Notes under the pieces: generated by a model
Told to the model about the DNA's origin: nothing
The model's database searches: none
The model's input: the letters and a program-made list of their open reading frames with translations, nothing else
Shown: piece after piece, positions 1 through 11,693 of the stretch
Layout of the letters: each line of letters begins with the position of its first letter
Position numbering within the stretch: the first letter of the stretch is position 1
Assembly: GCF_900566085.1 (NCBI RefSeq)
Contig: NZ_UPHT01000081.1
Coordinates: 1-64,000, forward strand
DNA: 64,000 nucleotides
Direction: 5' to 3'
From: Mycobacterium attenuatum
GTDB lineage: Bacteria > Actinomycetota > Actinomycetes > Mycobacteriales > Mycobacteriaceae
Position numbers and translations under genes: made by a program

Positions 1-3000
1 GGGTATTGGCGTCGGGCGGGGTTGAGTGCGTCGCGGTTTGTGGCGTGTCCGTTTGGTGGCCATGGGTTGCGGATGTATCGCACTGGGGATCTGGTGTGCT
101 GGGGTGCCGACGGGCAATTGCGTTACCTAGGCCGCGCGGATGAACAAGTCAAAATCCGCGGCTACCGCATCGAACTCGGCGAAATACGAACGGCATTGGC
201 CGGCCTGCCCGGGGTGGAGCAGGCGGCGGTGAGCGCCCGCGAAGATCGCCCCGGCGACAAACGGCTGGTGGGCTACATCACCGGGACCGCGGAGCCGTCG
301 AAAGTCCGTGCCGCACTGGCCGACCGGCTACCGGCCTACCTGGTGCCCGCCGCGGTGGTCGCGCTCGAGGAGCTGCCGCTGACACCCAACGGCAAACTCG
401 ACACCCGCGCCCTGCCGGCGCCCGAATACGGCGACGACGACCGCTACCGCGCCCCGGCCAGCCCCACCGAGCAGATCCTCGCCGGCATCTACGCCGAAGT
501 GTTGGGCCTGGAGCGGGTTGGCGTCGATGAGTCGTTCTTCGATCTCGGTGGGGACAGCATCTCGTCGATGCAGGTGGTCGCGCGGGCCCGGGCCGCCGGT
601 GTGATGTGCCGGCCGCGCGACATTTTCGTCGAGCAGACCGTGGCCGGGCTGGCCCGGGTGGCCCGGGCGGCCGAGAGCCCGGGCGGCGTGGGTGACGACG
701 GTGTCGGTGAGGTGTTGCCCACCCCAATCATGTGCTGGCTGCAGGGTATTGAGGGCCCGATAGGGCAGTTCAATCAGACGGTGGTGGTGCAGGGACCGGT
801 GGGGGCGACCGGAGCCGATGCCCTGGTTCTGTTGCAGGCCTTGCTGGACCGGCATGCCATGTTGCGGTTGCGCGTCGCCGAAGGTGGCGCCGCGGGGTGG
901 TCGTTGACGGTGCCCGAACCGGGTGCGGTGCCGGCGGGCGACTGCCTGCACACCGTGTCGGTGTTGTCCGACGAGGCGTTGGTGGCGGCGCGGTCGCGGC
1001 TGGATCCGGTTGCGGGGGTGATGCTCAGCGCGTTGTGGGTGGCCGCCACCCGGCAGCTGGTGTTGATCATTCATCACCTGGCCATCGATGGGGTTTCCTG
1101 GCGAATCTTGTTGGGGGACTTGAATATCGCGTGGGTGCAACATCGTGGTGGGCAACCGGTGGCGCTGCCGCCGGTGGGAACGTCGGTTGCCTGGTGGGCA
1201 TCGCTGCTGCAGGAGTACGCACGGTCTGCCGCGGTAGTTGACCACGCGGGTGTCTGGCGGCAGGTGGCCGCGCTGCCCGCGGTGTTGCCGCCGATACGTG
1301 CGGCAGTGGATACCTATGCCAATGCGGGGCAGTTGTCGGCGCTGCTGGACGCGGAGACCACGCGGCTGCTCTTGGGTGAGGTGCCCGCGGCGTTTCATGC
1401 CGGCGTACACGACATCCTGCTGATCGGGTTCGGGCTGGCAGTGGCGGAGTTCTTGGGCACCGGCGACGCGCCGGTGGGCATCGACGTAGAAGGCCACGGT
1501 CGCAACGAGGAGGTGGCGCCGCACCTTGACCTGTCGCGCACCGTGGGCTGGTTTACCACCAAGTACCCGGTGTCGCTCACGGTGGGCGGGCTGCGCTGGG
1601 CGCAGGTGGTGGCCGGTGAGGCGGGCCTGGGGGCGGCGGTCAAGGACGTCAAGGAGCAGCTTCGGGCGCTGCCGGACGGGCTGACCTACGGTGTGTTGCG
1701 GTATCTCAACACCGAAGTCGACCTGGCCGGTCCGGATCCGGCGATCGGGTTCAACTACCTGGGGCGGTTGGGCGCCGGGCTGGAGCCCTCAGCTGCGGGT
1801 TGGCGTATCTCTCATGAAGGTGCGGCGTTGACCCGTGCTGCGACGGCGGTGGCCATGCCACTCGCGCACACCATGGAACTCAACGCGGTGACCGTCGACA
1901 CCGAGGCCGGTCCGAGCCTGCACGCCAACTGGATGTGGGCGCCCTCGGCGCTGGATCGGGCGCAGGTCAGTCGGCTGAGCCGGTTGTGGTTTGAGGCCCT
2001 GGGCGGGATCTGTGCGCATGTTCGCCGTGGCGGGGGCGGGCTGACCCCCTCCGATATCGCGCCGGCGCGGTTGAGTCAGCAGCAGCTCGATGAGCTGGCG
2101 CACCAATACCGGATCGCCGACGTGTTGCCGTTGACCCCGATGCAGCAGGGTTTGTTGTTTCACGCCAGCACCGCACAAGGCAACGACGATGTGTATGCGG
2201 TGCAGCTGGAGTTGGCGCTGGCCGGTGCGCTGGATGCGGACCGGTTGCGCGACGCGGTGCACACCGTGGTCGCCCGCCATCCCAACCTGGTGGCCCGCTT
2301 CTGCGACCAGTTCGAGGAGCCGGTGCAGATCATCGCGGCTGATCCGGTGCCGGGGTGGCGGCATGTCGAGCTGGAAGCGGCAGCCGAACTCGATGAACAG
2401 GTGGTGCGGGTGTGCGCCGCCGAGCGTGCCGCCGTGTGCGAGCTGGGCGGCGGGCCGGCTCTTCGAGTGGCGTTGATCCGCATCGGCGAAGATCGCTATC
2501 GACTGGTGCTGACCAATCACCACATCGTGGTCGACGGTTGGTCAATGCCGATCCTGCTGCGCGAAATCTTCGCCGGCTACTACCGGCAGCCCCTGCCTGC
2601 AGCCGTTCCCTATCGCCGGTTTGTGACCTGGCTGGCCCGTCAAGACCGCGACGCAGCCCGCGAGGCGTGGCGAAAAGTGTTGGCCGGCTTTGCAACTCCC
2701 ACCCTGGTCGGTCCCCCGGACCGGTTCGGGCCGGGGCAGCAACAGGTGGCGACGTTTCGGCTAGCCGAGCACACCGCCCGCGCGGTCAGCGAACTGGCCC
2801 GCTCGTGTCACACCACCGTCAACACGGTGCTGCAGGGCGCCTTCGCGCTGCTGCTGAGCTCGCTGACCGGCCAGCACGACGTGGTCTTCGGCACCACCGT
2901 CTCGGGACGGCCCACCGAGCTGGCCGGCGCCGAGTCGATGGTGGGCCTGTTCATCAACACGGTGCCGGTACGGGCCACCATCACCGCGACAACCACCACC

Positions 3001-6000
3001 GCCGGCCTGCTCGGCCAACTGCACCACAGCCACCAGAACACCCTGGAGCACCAGCACCTGCCGCTGCCCGACATCCACCGCATCACCGGCCACCACCAAC
3101 TCTTCGACACCGTATTCGTCTACGAGAACTACCCGATCGACACCGGCGCGCTGCCCGGTCGCGACCACCTCGCCATCACCGCCGTCACTACCCGCGAACG
3201 CACCCATTACCCGCTGGTGCTGCAAGCCTCGCCGGGCCGCGAACTGGCCCTTCGCGTCGAGTTCCGTAGCGACGTGTTTGACGCCGCCGCTATCGATGCG
3301 CTGATCGGCCGGCTGGAGCGGGTGTGCACGGCGATGACGGCCGATCCGGCGCGGCGGCTGTCGACGCTGGATCTGCTTGATTCCGGTGAGCATGCCCGGC
3401 TGGATGCGATCGGCAATCGGGTGGCGCTGACCCACCCGGCACCCACACCGCCGTCGATTCCGGCGCAATGGGCGGCCCAGGTGACGCGCACGCCGGAGGC
3501 GGTGGCGCTGAGCTTCGCGGGCCAGTCGATGACCTACCGCGAACTCGACATCGCGTCAAATCGGTTGGCGCACTTATTGAGCGGGCACGCGACCGGGCCG
3601 GGACACACGGTGGCGCTGCTGTTGCCGCGCTCCGCGCAGGCCGTCATCGCGATCCTGGCGGTGCTCAAGACCGGGGCGGCATATGTGCCGATCGATCCGG
3701 ATTCGCCGCCCGCCCGGATCGGGTTCATCATTGCCGATGCCGCGGTGAACGTGGCGATCACCGCCGCGGCGCTGCGCCCGCGGCTTCCTGGACACGACCT
3801 GGTGGTCGTCGACGCGGACGATCCCGCGATCGACAGCTATCCCACTGAGGCCTTGCCGACGCCGGCGTCCGACGAGATCGCCTACCTGATCTACACCTCG
3901 GGCACCACCGGGGAGCCCAAAGGGGTGGCCATCGGCCATGGCGGCATCGCGCCTTTGGTGACCGCCCGGGTCAAACGATTGGCTATTACGCCGCAGAGCC
4001 GGGTGTTGCAGTTCGCGCCGTTGGCCTTCGATGCGTCGGTGGCCAATGTGTGGTCGGCGTTGTTGACCGGGGCGGTGGCGGTCATTCCCGACGATGCGCA
4101 GGCGATGCCCGGGGAGGAGTTGGTCGATTTCATTGCCGGCCAGCAGGTTTCGCATGCGCTCTTGACGCCCACAGCCCTTGGTGTGCTGCCCGCCGAGCGA
4201 CTGCGCGGGGTCAGGCTGAGCGTCGGCGGTGAGGTGTGCACCCCCGAGCTGGTGCAGCGTTATGGTGCGGGGCCGGGCCTGGTTAACGAGTACGGCCCGA
4301 GCGAGACCACCGTGGACGTGGCGATCACCGATCCTCTCCTGCCGGAATCGGTGGTGACGCCGATCGGGTGGCCGGTCCCGGAAACAGCGTTGTTCGTGCT
4401 GGATGGGTGGTTGCGGCCGGTGCCGGTTGGCGTGGTGGGCGAGTTGTATGTGGCCGGCGCCGGGGTGGGGGTGGGCTATTGGCGCCGCTCGCAGCTGACT
4501 GCGTCACGGTTTGTGGCCTGCCCGTTCGGCAGGCCCGGGATACGGTTGTATCGCACCGGGGATTTGGTGCGCTGGCGCCGCGATGGGCAGCTCGACTACC
4601 TCGGGCGTACCGATGAGCAGGTAAAGATCCGCGGTTACCGCGTCGAGTTGGGTGAGGTACGCGCGGTATTGGCTGGACTTGCCGGCGTGGATCAGGCGGC
4701 CGTGGTCGTGCGTGCGGAGCGCCCCGGCGACAAACGGCTGGTGGGCTATGTGACCGGGACCGCCGACCCGGCCGAACTTCGCGCCGCGCTGGCCCGGCGG
4801 CTGCCGGCCTACATGGTGCCGACCGCGGTGGTGATTCTTGACGGCCTGCCGCTCACGGTCAACGGCAAACTTGACACCCGCGCCCTGCCGGCCCCGGAAT
4901 ACCGGCACGACGGTCGCTACCGCGCCCCGGCGACGCCGACCGAGCAGCTGCTGGCCGGCGTCTACGCCCGATTGCTCGGCCTGGAGCAGGTGGGCGTCGA
5001 TGACTCGTTCTTCGACCTGGGCGGTGACTCACTGTCAGCGATGCGCCTGGTCGCCGCCATCAACACCGCCCTGGATGCCGGTTTGTCCGTGCGTACCGTG
5101 TTCAGCGCGCCCACCGTGCGCGCTTTGGTCCAGCAGCTGGGCAAACCTAGCGGCTCGGTCAGCCTCGAGTCGGTGCACGGCCGCGAGCCCGCGCAGGTGC
5201 ATGCCGCTGATCTCACGTTGGATAAGTTCATCGACGCCGCGACGCTGACGGCCGCCCCGGCGCTGCCGAGACCGGGCACCGAGGTGCGCACGGTGCTGTT
5301 GACCGGGGCCACCGGTTTTCTGGGGCGCTATCTGGCCCTGCAATGCCTGCAACAGATGGAGTTGGCCGAAGGCAGGCTGATCTGTCTGGTGCGGGCCGAC
5401 TCCGACGAAGCGGCGCGGCGCCGGCTGGACAAGACCTTCGACAGTGACCCGCGACTGCTGCGGCATTTCCAGGAGTTGGCAGCCGACCACCTGGAGGTTG
5501 TCGCCGGCGACAAGGCCGAGCCCAACCTGGGCCTGGACCCGCAGACCTGGCAGCGGCTGGCCGACACCGTCGACCTGATCATCGATTCGGCGGCGGTGGT
5601 CAACGCCGTCCTGCCCTACCGCGAGCTGTTCGGGCCCAACGTCGGGGGCACCGCGGAGCTGATCCGGCTCGCGCTGACCACCAAGCTCAAGGCCTACGCG
5701 TATGTGTCGACCGCCGACGTCGGCGCGCAGATCGAGCCGTCGGCGTTCACCGAGGACGCCGACATCCGGGTGATCAGCCCCACCCGCGTCGTGGATGCCA
5801 GCGTGGCCAACGGCTACGGCACCAGTAAGTGGGCCGGAGAGGTGCTGCTGCGCGAGACCCACGAGTTGTGCGCCCTGCCGGTGACGGTGTTTCGCTGCGG
5901 AATGATCCTGGCCGACCCCGCCTATGCGGGCCAGCTCAACGTGTCCGACGTCGCCACCCGGGTGGTGCTGAGCCTGGTGGCCACCGGCATCGCGCCCGCC

Positions 6001-6495
6001 TCGTTCTACCGGCTGGGCTCCGACGGCCGCCGGCAACGCGCCCATTTCGACGGCCTGCCAGTCACATTCGTCGCCGAGGCGATCGCCACGCTGAGCGCCC
6101 CCGTCGGGGACGGTTACCACACTTACCACGTGATGAACCCGCACGACGACGGCATCGGACTCGACGAGTACATCGACTGGCTGATCGAGGCCGGCTACCC
6201 GATCCGGCGCATCGACGACTTTGCGGAGTGGGCACAGACCTTCGAGGCCGCCCTGGGTGCCCTGCCGGAGCTGCAGCGCCGCCACTCGGTGCTGCAGATG
6301 ATGCTGCTGAACAATTTCACGCGGTTGCGGCCCCTCGAGCCGGCCCGTGGCGCGCACGCCCCGACCGACCGATTCCGTGCGGCGGTGCGAGAAGCAAAAA
6401 TTGGCCCCGACAAACACAATCCGGACATTCCGCACGTCTCGGCGCCGACGATCATCAACTACGTCACCGATTTGCAGCGACTCGGATTGCTGTAG
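1..6495 (+). CDS. Nonribosomal peptide synthetase, C-terminal part (A-T-E-C-A-T-R), 5' end outside window
   Basis: The frame is open from base 1, so the gene begins upstream and about 2164 residues are visible. Counting from base 1, I read: end of an adenylation domain (1-150); carrier domain with LGGDS, Ser186; epimerization domain with [10 protein letters not shown] (358-367), EGHGRNE and VGWFT; condensation domain with [10 protein letters not shown] and HHIVVDGWS (840-848); a full adenylation domain with [20 protein letters not shown] and NGKLD; a carrier with Ser1677; and a terminal reductase with GATGFLG (1769-1775) and the Tyr1939/Lys1943 pair. The reductase implies release of the peptide as an aldehyde or alcohol. 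The E-C-A-T-R ending resembles Mps2 of glycopeptidolipid synthesis, which makes a C-terminal amino alcohol. The downstream genes differ from what I recall of that locus, so the product is open. An ABC exporter follows after 20 bases. Confidence 0.95.
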   Translation, partial: GYWRRAGLSASRFVACPFGGHGLRMYRTGDLVCWGADGQLRYLGRADEQVKIRGYRIELGEIRTALAGLPGVEQAAVSAREDRPGDKRLVGYITGTAEPSKVRAALADRLPAYLVPAAVVALEELPLTPNGKLDTRALPAPEYGDDDRYRAPASPTEQILAGIYAEVLGLERVGVDESFFDLGGDSISSMQVVARARAAGVMCRPRDIFVEQTVAGLARVARAAESPGGVGDDGVGEVLPTPIMCWLQGIEGPIGQFNQTVVVQGPVGATGADALVLLQALLDRHAMLRLRVAEGGAAGWSLTVPEPGAVPAGDCLHTVSVLSDEALVAARSRLDPVAGVMLSALWVAATRQLVLIIHHLAIDGVSWRILLGDLNIAWVQHRGGQPVALPPVGTSVAWWASLLQEYARSAAVVDHAGVWRQVAALPAVLPPIRAAVDTYANAGQLSALLDAETTRLLLGEVPAAFHAGVHDILLIGFGLAVAEFLGTGDAPVGIDVEGHGRNEEVAPHLDLSRTVGWFTTKYPVSLTVGGLRWAQVVAGEAGLGAAVKDVKEQLRALPDGLTYGVLRYLNTEVDLAGPDPAIGFNYLGRLGAGLEPSAAGWRISHEGAALTRAATAVAMPLAHTMELNAVTVDTEAGPSLHANWMWAPSALDRAQVSRLSRLWFEALGGICAHVRRGGGGLTPSDIAPARLSQQQLDELAHQYRIADVLPLTPMQQGLLFHASTAQGNDDVYAVQLELALAGALDADRLRDAVHTVVARHPNLVARFCDQFEEPVQIIAADPVPGWRHVELEAAAELDEQVVRVCAAERAAVCELGGGPALRVALIRIGEDRYRLVLTNHHIVVDGWSMPILLREIFAGYYRQPLPAAVPYRRFVTWLARQDRDAAREAWRKVLAGFATPTLVGPPDRFGPGQQQVATFRLAEHTARAVSELARSCHTTVNTVLQGAFALLLSSLTGQHDVVFGTTVSGRPTELAGAESMVGLFINTVPVRATITATTTTAGLLGQLHHSHQNTLEHQHLPLPDIHRITGHHQLFDTVFVYENYPIDTGALPGRDHLAITAVTTRERTHYPLVLQASPGRELALRVEFRSDVFDAAAIDALIGRLERVCTAMTADPARRLSTLDLLDSGEHARLDAIGNRVALTHPAPTPPSIPAQWAAQVTRTPEAVALSFAGQSMTYRELDIASNRLAHLLSGHATGPGHTVALLLPRSAQAVIAILAVLKTGAAYVPIDPDSPPARIGFIIADAAVNVAITAAALRPRLPGHDLVVVDADDPAIDSYPTEALPTPASDEIAYLIYTSGTTGEPKGVAIGHGGIAPLVTARVKRLAITPQSRVLQFAPLAFDASVANVWSALLTGAVAVIPDDAQAMPGEELVDFIAGQQVSHALLTPTALGVLPAERLRGVRLSVGGEVCTPELVQRYGAGPGLVNEYGPSETTVDVAITDPLLPESVVTPIGWPVPETALFVLDGWLRPVPVGVVGELYVAGAGVGVGYWRRSQLTASRFVACPFGRPGIRLYRTGDLVRWRRDGQLDYLGRTDEQVKIRGYRVELGEVRAVLAGLAGVDQAAVVVRAERPGDKRLVGYVTGTADPAELRAALARRLPAYMVPTAVVILDGLPLTVNGKLDTRALPAPEYRHDGRYRAPATPTEQLLAGVYARLLGLEQVGVDDSFFDLGGDSLSAMRLVAAINTALDAGLSVRTVFSAPTVRALVQQLGKPSGSVSLESVHGREPAQVHAADLTLDKFIDAATLTAAPALPRPGTEVRTVLLTGATGFLGRYLALQCLQQMELAEGRLICLVRADSDEAARRRLDKTFDSDPRLLRHFQELAADHLEVVAGDKAEPNLGLDPQTWQRLADTVDLIIDSAAVVNAVLPYRELFGPNVGGTAELIRLALTTKLKAYAYVSTADVGAQIEPSAFTEDADIRVISPTRVVDASVANGYGTSKWAGEVLLRETHELCALPVTVFRCGMILADPAYAGQLNVSDVATRVVLSLVATGIAPASFYRLGSDGRRQRAHFDGLPVTFVAEAIATLSAPVGDGYHTYHVMNPHDDGIGLDEYIDWLIEAGYPIRRIDDFAEWAQTFEAALGALPELQRRHSVLQMMLLNNFTRLRPLEPARGAHAPTDRFRAAVREAKIGPDKHNPDIPHVSAPTIINYVTDLQRLGLL

Positions 6496-6515
6496 CCGGG
6501 TTGAGAACTCACACC

Positions 6516-8237
6516 ATGCTCACACTGCTTCGCGCTCATTGGGTTTCGATCACGGTGAGCATGACGCTGCTCGGCATCACCACGGTGCTCACCCTGCTGC
6601 AGCCCCTACTGGCCGGTCGGCTCGTCACCCGGGCCGCATCGGGCGCCCCGATTCTCTCGCTGGCCGTCCTGCTGTTGAGCATGCTCACCGGACAGTTCCT
6701 GCTGGATGCGCTGGGGCATTTTCGGCTGGAGCGGACCGGCGAGAAGATTGTGCTGGAGTTGCGGGCCGTCTTCACCAATCATGTTGTGCGCCTGCCTATC
6801 GGGCTGCTGGACCGGGGCCGCACCGGCGAGCTGCTGGCCCGCGGAACAAGCGACGCCGGCCTGTTGCGCGACATGCCACGCGCCGTTGCCGATGTCGCGT
6901 TCGGAACGCTGACCCTGATCGGTGCCAGCATCCTGATGTTCTCGATCGACGCGGTTACCGTCAGCGTCGTGGTGGCCGTTATGGCGGTGGCGTTCGCCGC
7001 CGGCGGTCCCTTCCTCTCACGAATCCAGCGCGCCTCCCTGGACCGTCAAGTCGCGCTGGGCGACTACACGGCCGGCTTGGACCGCGCCCTGGGTGCCGCA
7101 CGGACCATCAAGCTGTTCGGCGCCGAAGACCGCGAAGTGAAATCCATTGGCGTCAGCGTGCACTTCGCCTACCAGGCCGGCGTCCGCATCGCGTCGGCCG
7201 CCGCCATCGACACCTCGCTCATCCGGTTGGGCGTCACCGGCTCGTTTCTGGCGATCATGATCATTGACGGGCGTCGCGTCGCCGACGGCGAGTTACCCGT
7301 CGGCCAATTCGTCAGCCTGTTCGCCTTCGCCATGTACGCGGTCTTTCCGGTGACCGCCGGCATCGCCGCACTCAACGGCCTGCGGACCGCGGCCGGCGCG
7401 TATCAGCACCTCACCGCCACCTTGCGGGACCTGCCCGAGGGCGACCCGCCCACCCTGGCCGTTACGGCCGGCGCGGAAATACCGTGCATCCCCCAGCCGG
7501 CCCAAAACAGCGCTCCGCTGGTTGAATTCGAGCACGTGTCGTTTTCCTACGGCAAGCATCTCGTCCTCGACGACATCTCCTTCACCCTCGGCGCAGATCG
7601 AATCACCGCGCTGGTCGGGCCGTCCGGCTCGGGTAAGTCGACCATCCTGGCCCTGCTGTGCCGTTTCCACGACCCCGACGCCGGCACGGTGCGCTGGGAG
7701 GGCCGCGATCTGCGTGGTGTCGGGCTGACGGAACTGCGCGGCCGGCTCGGGCTGCTGGAACAGGACGCGCCCGTGCTCAACGGCACCATCCGCGACAACC
7801 TGCTCATCGCCGATCCCGGCGCCGCCGACGCCGACCTGTGGCACGTACTCGAACAGGCCAACATCGCCAACGAAATCGCCCGTCTGCCTGAACAACTCGA
7901 CACCGCAGTGCTGGAGCGCGGTCGCGGCCTCTCCGGTGGCCAACGCCAACGGCTGGCCCTGGCCCGCGCATTCCTGTCGCGGTCGCAGCTGATCCTCATG
8001 GACGAGCCCACCGCCCATCTCGACCGCGCCAACGAGTACGACGTCATGACCAATCTGCTGCGGGCACGCGGCCGGCGCAGCCTCCTCGTTGTCACCCACC
8101 GGCTCTCCACCGTCACCCACGCCGACCAGATCCTGGTTATGCAACACGGCCGGATCAAGGCAACCGGCACCCACTCCGAACTGTTGCGCACGCCCATCTA
8201 CCGCGCCCTGATCGAGCACGAACTGGCTCCCGGGTAA
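6516..8237 (+). CDS. ABC exporter with fused membrane and ATPase domains
   Basis: 573 residues from an ATG 20 bases after the synthetase stop. The frame is open further upstream, but that part lies inside the synthetase gene. The first 290 residues form a six-helix exporter membrane domain. The ATPase half has GPSGSGKST (around 368), LSGGQRQRLALARA (around 471), LILMDEPTAHLD and the switch His in VVTHRLS. One membrane and one ATPase domain per chain implies a homodimer or a heterodimer with an unseen partner. This half-transporter exporter type moves lipids, peptides or drugs out of the cell. Its place between the synthetase and an MmpL-type protein suggests that it exports the peptide product; that is inference from position. 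Confidence 0.93.
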   Translation: MLTLLRAHWVSITVSMTLLGITTVLTLLQPLLAGRLVTRAASGAPILSLAVLLLSMLTGQFLLDALGHFRLERTGEKIVLELRAVFTNHVVRLPIGLLDRGRTGELLARGTSDAGLLRDMPRAVADVAFGTLTLIGASILMFSIDAVTVSVVVAVMAVAFAAGGPFLSRIQRASLDRQVALGDYTAGLDRALGAARTIKLFGAEDREVKSIGVSVHFAYQAGVRIASAAAIDTSLIRLGVTGSFLAIMIIDGRRVADGELPVGQFVSLFAFAMYAVFPVTAGIAALNGLRTAAGAYQHLTATLRDLPEGDPPTLAVTAGAEIPCIPQPAQNSAPLVEFEHVSFSYGKHLVLDDISFTLGADRITALVGPSGSGKSTILALLCRFHDPDAGTVRWEGRDLRGVGLTELRGRLGLLEQDAPVLNGTIRDNLLIADPGAADADLWHVLEQANIANEIARLPEQLDTAVLERGRGLSGGQRQRLALARAFLSRSQLILMDEPTAHLDRANEYDVMTNLLRARGRRSLLVVTHRLSTVTHADQILVMQHGRIKATGTHSELLRTPIYRALIEHELAPG

Positions 8238-8257
8238 CGACTTCGAAAGGAAGTGTC

Positions 8258-10609
8258 GTGCTGCACGCAATCGCCCGGCTAGCCATCGCAGGCCCGCGCC
8301 GGGTCATCGCCGTGGCCGTGCTGCTCATGATCGGCGCCGCGGCCTTCGGCATCCCCGTGCTCGGCTCGCTGTCGGCCGGCGGCGGGCTGGATCCCGACGC
8401 CGAATCGTCGAAGGCATCCGAACTGCTGTCGAAGAAGTTCGGTCAGGGCGACATGAACCTGCTGATCACGGTGACCTCACCCGGCGGTGCGCTCGGGCCC
8501 CACGCAACGGCGGTCGGCGCCGATATCGCGCGCCGGCTGCAAAACTCGGCGCATGTCGGGCGCGTGGTTTCTCCGTGGACCGCGTCGTCAGCGGCGGCAG
8601 GCAAGTTGATCAGCAACGACGGTACTACGGGATTGATCGTGGCCCCCATCACCGGAGGCGAGAAAACCGCCCCAAGTTATGCCCAGAGCTACGCGCGGCA
8701 GCTTGCCGACGAACTGGTGCATGACCGCGACGGCGTCACGGTGCGCGCCGGCGGGGACGCCGCGGTGGCGTGGCAGGTCAACGAGCAGACCCAGAAAGAC
8801 TTGCTGCTCATGGAGTCGCTGGCGCTGCCGGTGAGTTTTGTGGTGCTGGTCTGGGTTTTCGGTGGGTTGGTCGCGGCGGCGCTGCCGGTGGCCGTCGGCC
8901 TGTTCGCAATTTTCGGCGCGCTGGCCTCGCTGCGCACCATCTCGCTGTTGGCCAACGTGTCGATCTTCGCGCTGAACCTCACCGTCGCCTTGGGCATGGC
9001 CCTGGCCGTCGACTACACGTTGTTGATTTTGAGCCGGTACCGGGATGAGTTGGCAGCGGGGCAAACTCGGGACGCGGCGCTGATCACCACCATGGCCACC
9101 GCCGGTCGCACCGTGCTGTTCTCGGCGCTGACGGTCGCGCTGTCGATGGCGGCGCTGGTGCTCTTTCCGCCCTACTTCTTGAAATCATTCGCCTACGCGG
9201 GGGTGGCGGTGGTCGCCTTCGCGGCGGCGGCCGCGATCGTGGTGACACCCGCGGCGCTCGTGCTGCTCGGCGGCAGGCTCGACGCGCTGGATGTGCGCCG
9301 GGTCCTGCGATCGCGCCGCCAAGCCCAACGCCGCAACGCACCGGTGGAGCAGCGGTTCTGGTACCGGTGGACGAGGTTGGTGACGGGCCACGCGGTGCCC
9401 ATCGGAATCGCCATCACCGCACTGTTGCTGCTGCTCGGCGCACCGTTCCGCGAGGTGCGATGGGGCTTTGCCGACGACCGGGTGCTGCCCAGCTCGGCTT
9501 CGGCGCGCCAGGTCGGCGACACGCTACGCAACGGCTTCCCGGGCTACCGGACCCCGGATATCACCGTCGTGCTGCCCGACACGGCCGATCTGAGTCCGGC
9601 CGATATGGATGCCTACGCCGCCGCGCTGTCGCGGGTCCCCGACGTGTCGTCGGTGTCGTCGCCACAGCGCACCTTCATCGACGGCCGGCCGCAGCCCGGG
9701 CCGCCGGCGTCACCGAGCGCAATCAAAGACCGCAGCGCCTTTCTGACCGTGACCACCACCGCACCGCTGTACTCCACCGCCTCGACCGTTCAACTCGACC
9801 GGCTCCACGCCGTTCGGGCACCGGCGAGCCGACCGGTGCTGCTGGCCGGCGGAGCGCAGAGTAACCGCGACAGCGTGCACGCGGTGTCGTCGCGCGTGCC
9901 ACTGGTGCTCACGATCATCGCGGTGGTCACCATGGTGCTGGTGTTCGTGCTGACGGGCAGCGTGGTGTTGCCGATCAAGGCAGTGCTGATGAACATGCTG
10001 TCACTGACCGCGGCGTTCGGTGCGCTGGTGTGGGTGTTCCAGGAGGGGCACCTGGGCGGGCTGGGCACCGCGGCGACCGGCACCCTGGGCGTGCAACTGC
10101 CAGTGCTGTTGTTCTGCATCGCATTTGGCCTCTCGATGGACTACGAGGTGTTCCTCATGTCGCGGATTCGGGAGTACTGGATGGCATCACACCGCGGATG
10201 GGGTGCCAACGACCGCAGCGTTGCGCTCGGTGTGGCCCATACCGGCCGGGTGATCACGGCCGCGGCGCTGATCATGGCGATCTCCTTTGCGGCGTTGATG
10301 GCCGCGCGGGTGTCGTTCATGCGGTTGTTCGGGTTCGGGTTGACGGTTGCGGTGCTGGTCGACGCCACGCTGGTGCGGATGCTGCTCGTGCCGGCGTTCA
10401 TGCACGTGCTCGGCCGATTGAACTGGTGGGCGCCCAAACCGTTGGCGCGCCTGCATGATCGGTTGGGCTTCGGCGAGCACGTCGGCGCGTTCGGCACGCC
10501 ACAGCGTCCAGCAGCGTCGCCGCGAACCGGCACTTCCACCTGGCGGGTGGTCGGCCGCCGAGTGCTGTTCGGCCAGCAAAACCAACCGCAGGGCGGCTCG
10601 CATCCTTGA
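8258..10609 (+). CDS. MmpL/RND-family lipid or metabolite transporter
   Basis: 783 residues from a GTG preceded by a purine-rich ribosome site (GAAAGGAAG, 8245-8253). It has the RND layout: one helix near the N terminus, an external domain of about 150 residues, five to six helices, a second external domain and a second helix bundle. The proton-relay motifs of MmpL proteins are present as VDYTLLILSRYRDEL (about residue 250) and SMDYEVFLMSRIREYW (about 630). It is shorter than lipid-exporting MmpL proteins (about 950 residues) and nearer the MmpL13/YdfJ-like group. It starts 20 bases after the ABC gene, so the two probably share a transcript. It is a candidate for the second step of exporting the peptide product. 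No MmpS partner is visible. Confidence 0.9.
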   Translation: MLHAIARLAIAGPRRVIAVAVLLMIGAAAFGIPVLGSLSAGGGLDPDAESSKASELLSKKFGQGDMNLLITVTSPGGALGPHATAVGADIARRLQNSAHVGRVVSPWTASSAAAGKLISNDGTTGLIVAPITGGEKTAPSYAQSYARQLADELVHDRDGVTVRAGGDAAVAWQVNEQTQKDLLLMESLALPVSFVVLVWVFGGLVAAALPVAVGLFAIFGALASLRTISLLANVSIFALNLTVALGMALAVDYTLLILSRYRDELAAGQTRDAALITTMATAGRTVLFSALTVALSMAALVLFPPYFLKSFAYAGVAVVAFAAAAAIVVTPAALVLLGGRLDALDVRRVLRSRRQAQRRNAPVEQRFWYRWTRLVTGHAVPIGIAITALLLLLGAPFREVRWGFADDRVLPSSASARQVGDTLRNGFPGYRTPDITVVLPDTADLSPADMDAYAAALSRVPDVSSVSSPQRTFIDGRPQPGPPASPSAIKDRSAFLTVTTTAPLYSTASTVQLDRLHAVRAPASRPVLLAGGAQSNRDSVHAVSSRVPLVLTIIAVVTMVLVFVLTGSVVLPIKAVLMNMLSLTAAFGALVWVFQEGHLGGLGTAATGTLGVQLPVLLFCIAFGLSMDYEVFLMSRIREYWMASHRGWGANDRSVALGVAHTGRVITAAALIMAISFAALMAARVSFMRLFGFGLTVAVLVDATLVRMLLVPAFMHVLGRLNWWAPKPLARLHDRLGFGEHVGAFGTPQRPAASPRTGTSTWRVVGRRVLFGQQNQPQGGSHP

Positions 10610-10690
10610 CGGTATCAGTGCGCCCCGGGGCACCGTGCCGAAGATGTTTGATCGCAACATGTTTCGAGGCGCATCCGCGGGATGTCGCGG

Positions 10691-11554
10691 TCAGAAATCC
10701 CGGCGCAGGCTCATCGGCGTGACCGCCGGCATGTCACCCCCGTCGATCACCGTCCGGGCGATCGGCGTCAGCGCATCAAGCAACGCCTGCAGCTCGCTGT
10801 CGTCGAGACCGTCGTAGGCGCGCAGCGCCAGCGCATCGGTGCTGGCTTCGAGGCGCTGCTTGAGGTCACGCCCGGCGGACGTCAAGGATCCATCCTCGCC
10901 GAGCAGACCGCGGCCGATCAGGCTCTGCTCGCAGGCGCGCCACTCGGCGTCGTCGTAGTGGCGGGTCTGCATGAGGTAGTCGCGGGGCACCGAGCTCGCC
11001 GCGCAGTGCAACACATTGGCCTCTCGCCCGGAGATACCGGCAGCGACCAACACCGCGACATGACCGTCGCCGCGCTGCTCGCGCAGCAACGTGGTCGCAT
11101 GCCAGAGCGCGGCAACCGGATCCTGCGGCCAGGGCAAGGCGAGGTTGGCCGCGAACAATGCTCGACCGTCAACCGGCGCCCGCCGCGCCGCGTCGCCAAC
11201 CAAACGTGCTGCGGTGCGGACGTTTTCGTCGTCGTCGCGCAGCCCGTAGCGCCGCAGCGCCGCAACCGCCGACGTTGCGCGGGCCCGCAACGCTAGGGGC
11301 GGCCCGGCAATTTCCCACGCCGTCGGTAGCGCCTTGCTCACCCGCGCGTGGGCGAAGTTGTAGAACAGCGCGGTCACGACTTCGGGCGGCACCTGGCCCA
11401 GCGGGGCCGATCGAGCGGCGAAATACCCCATCCAAAACCCCCGGTAACCGAGATTTGTCAAGGCCGCACGCGCCTCCGGCGCGAAGTACGTTACGGCATG
11501 GACGGGTTCGAAGCGGTCGTAGAGATGACGGGCGAGCTCAGGCGCGCGGTGCAT
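10691..11554 (-). CDS. SCO6745-like conserved actinobacterial protein
   Basis: 287 residues. The ATG at 11554 follows a CCAGGA-like ribosome site and begins MHRAPELARHLYDRFEPVHA; the frame continues upstream but without a better start. The protein looks mostly helical and has no signal peptide or membrane segment. The opening (ARHLYDRFEPVHAVTYFAPE) and the GYRGFWMGYFAARSAPLG stretch match my memory of the actinobacterial SCO6745-type family, whose function is unknown. The C-terminal half (TRHYDDAEWRACEQSLIGRG followed by LTSAGRDLK) resembles a winged-helix segment. It converges on the MmpL gene with 81 bases between the stops. The family name is memory-based. Confidence 0.7.
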   Translation of the reverse strand: MHRAPELARHLYDRFEPVHAVTYFAPEARAALTNLGYRGFWMGYFAARSAPLGQVPPEVVTALFYNFAHARVSKALPTAWEIAGPPLALRARATSAVAALRRYGLRDDDENVRTAARLVGDAARRAPVDGRALFAANLALPWPQDPVAALWHATTLLREQRGDGHVAVLVAAGISGREANVLHCAASSVPRDYLMQTRHYDDAEWRACEQSLIGRGLLGEDGSLTSAGRDLKQRLEASTDALALRAYDGLDDSELQALLDALTPIARTVIDGGDMPAVTPMSLRRDF

Positions 11555-11693
11555 TCCTGGAGCTAACCACTCGGTTGAGGTACGTCTGCCCGCGCATCGC
11601 TGGTCCGGCGACGAGCGCAGGTCGAGTATTGACCGCGAGTTGGCTAGTGTCGCGGACGGTGTTTGGTGCTGCCCACCCAGAACGGAGTCAGCC

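Noticed and set aside
5035..6435. 466-codon minus-strand ORF inside the synthetase gene
   Set aside because: It is the mirror of the reductase-coding region; low-complexity, His/Arg/Gly-rich product with no family match.
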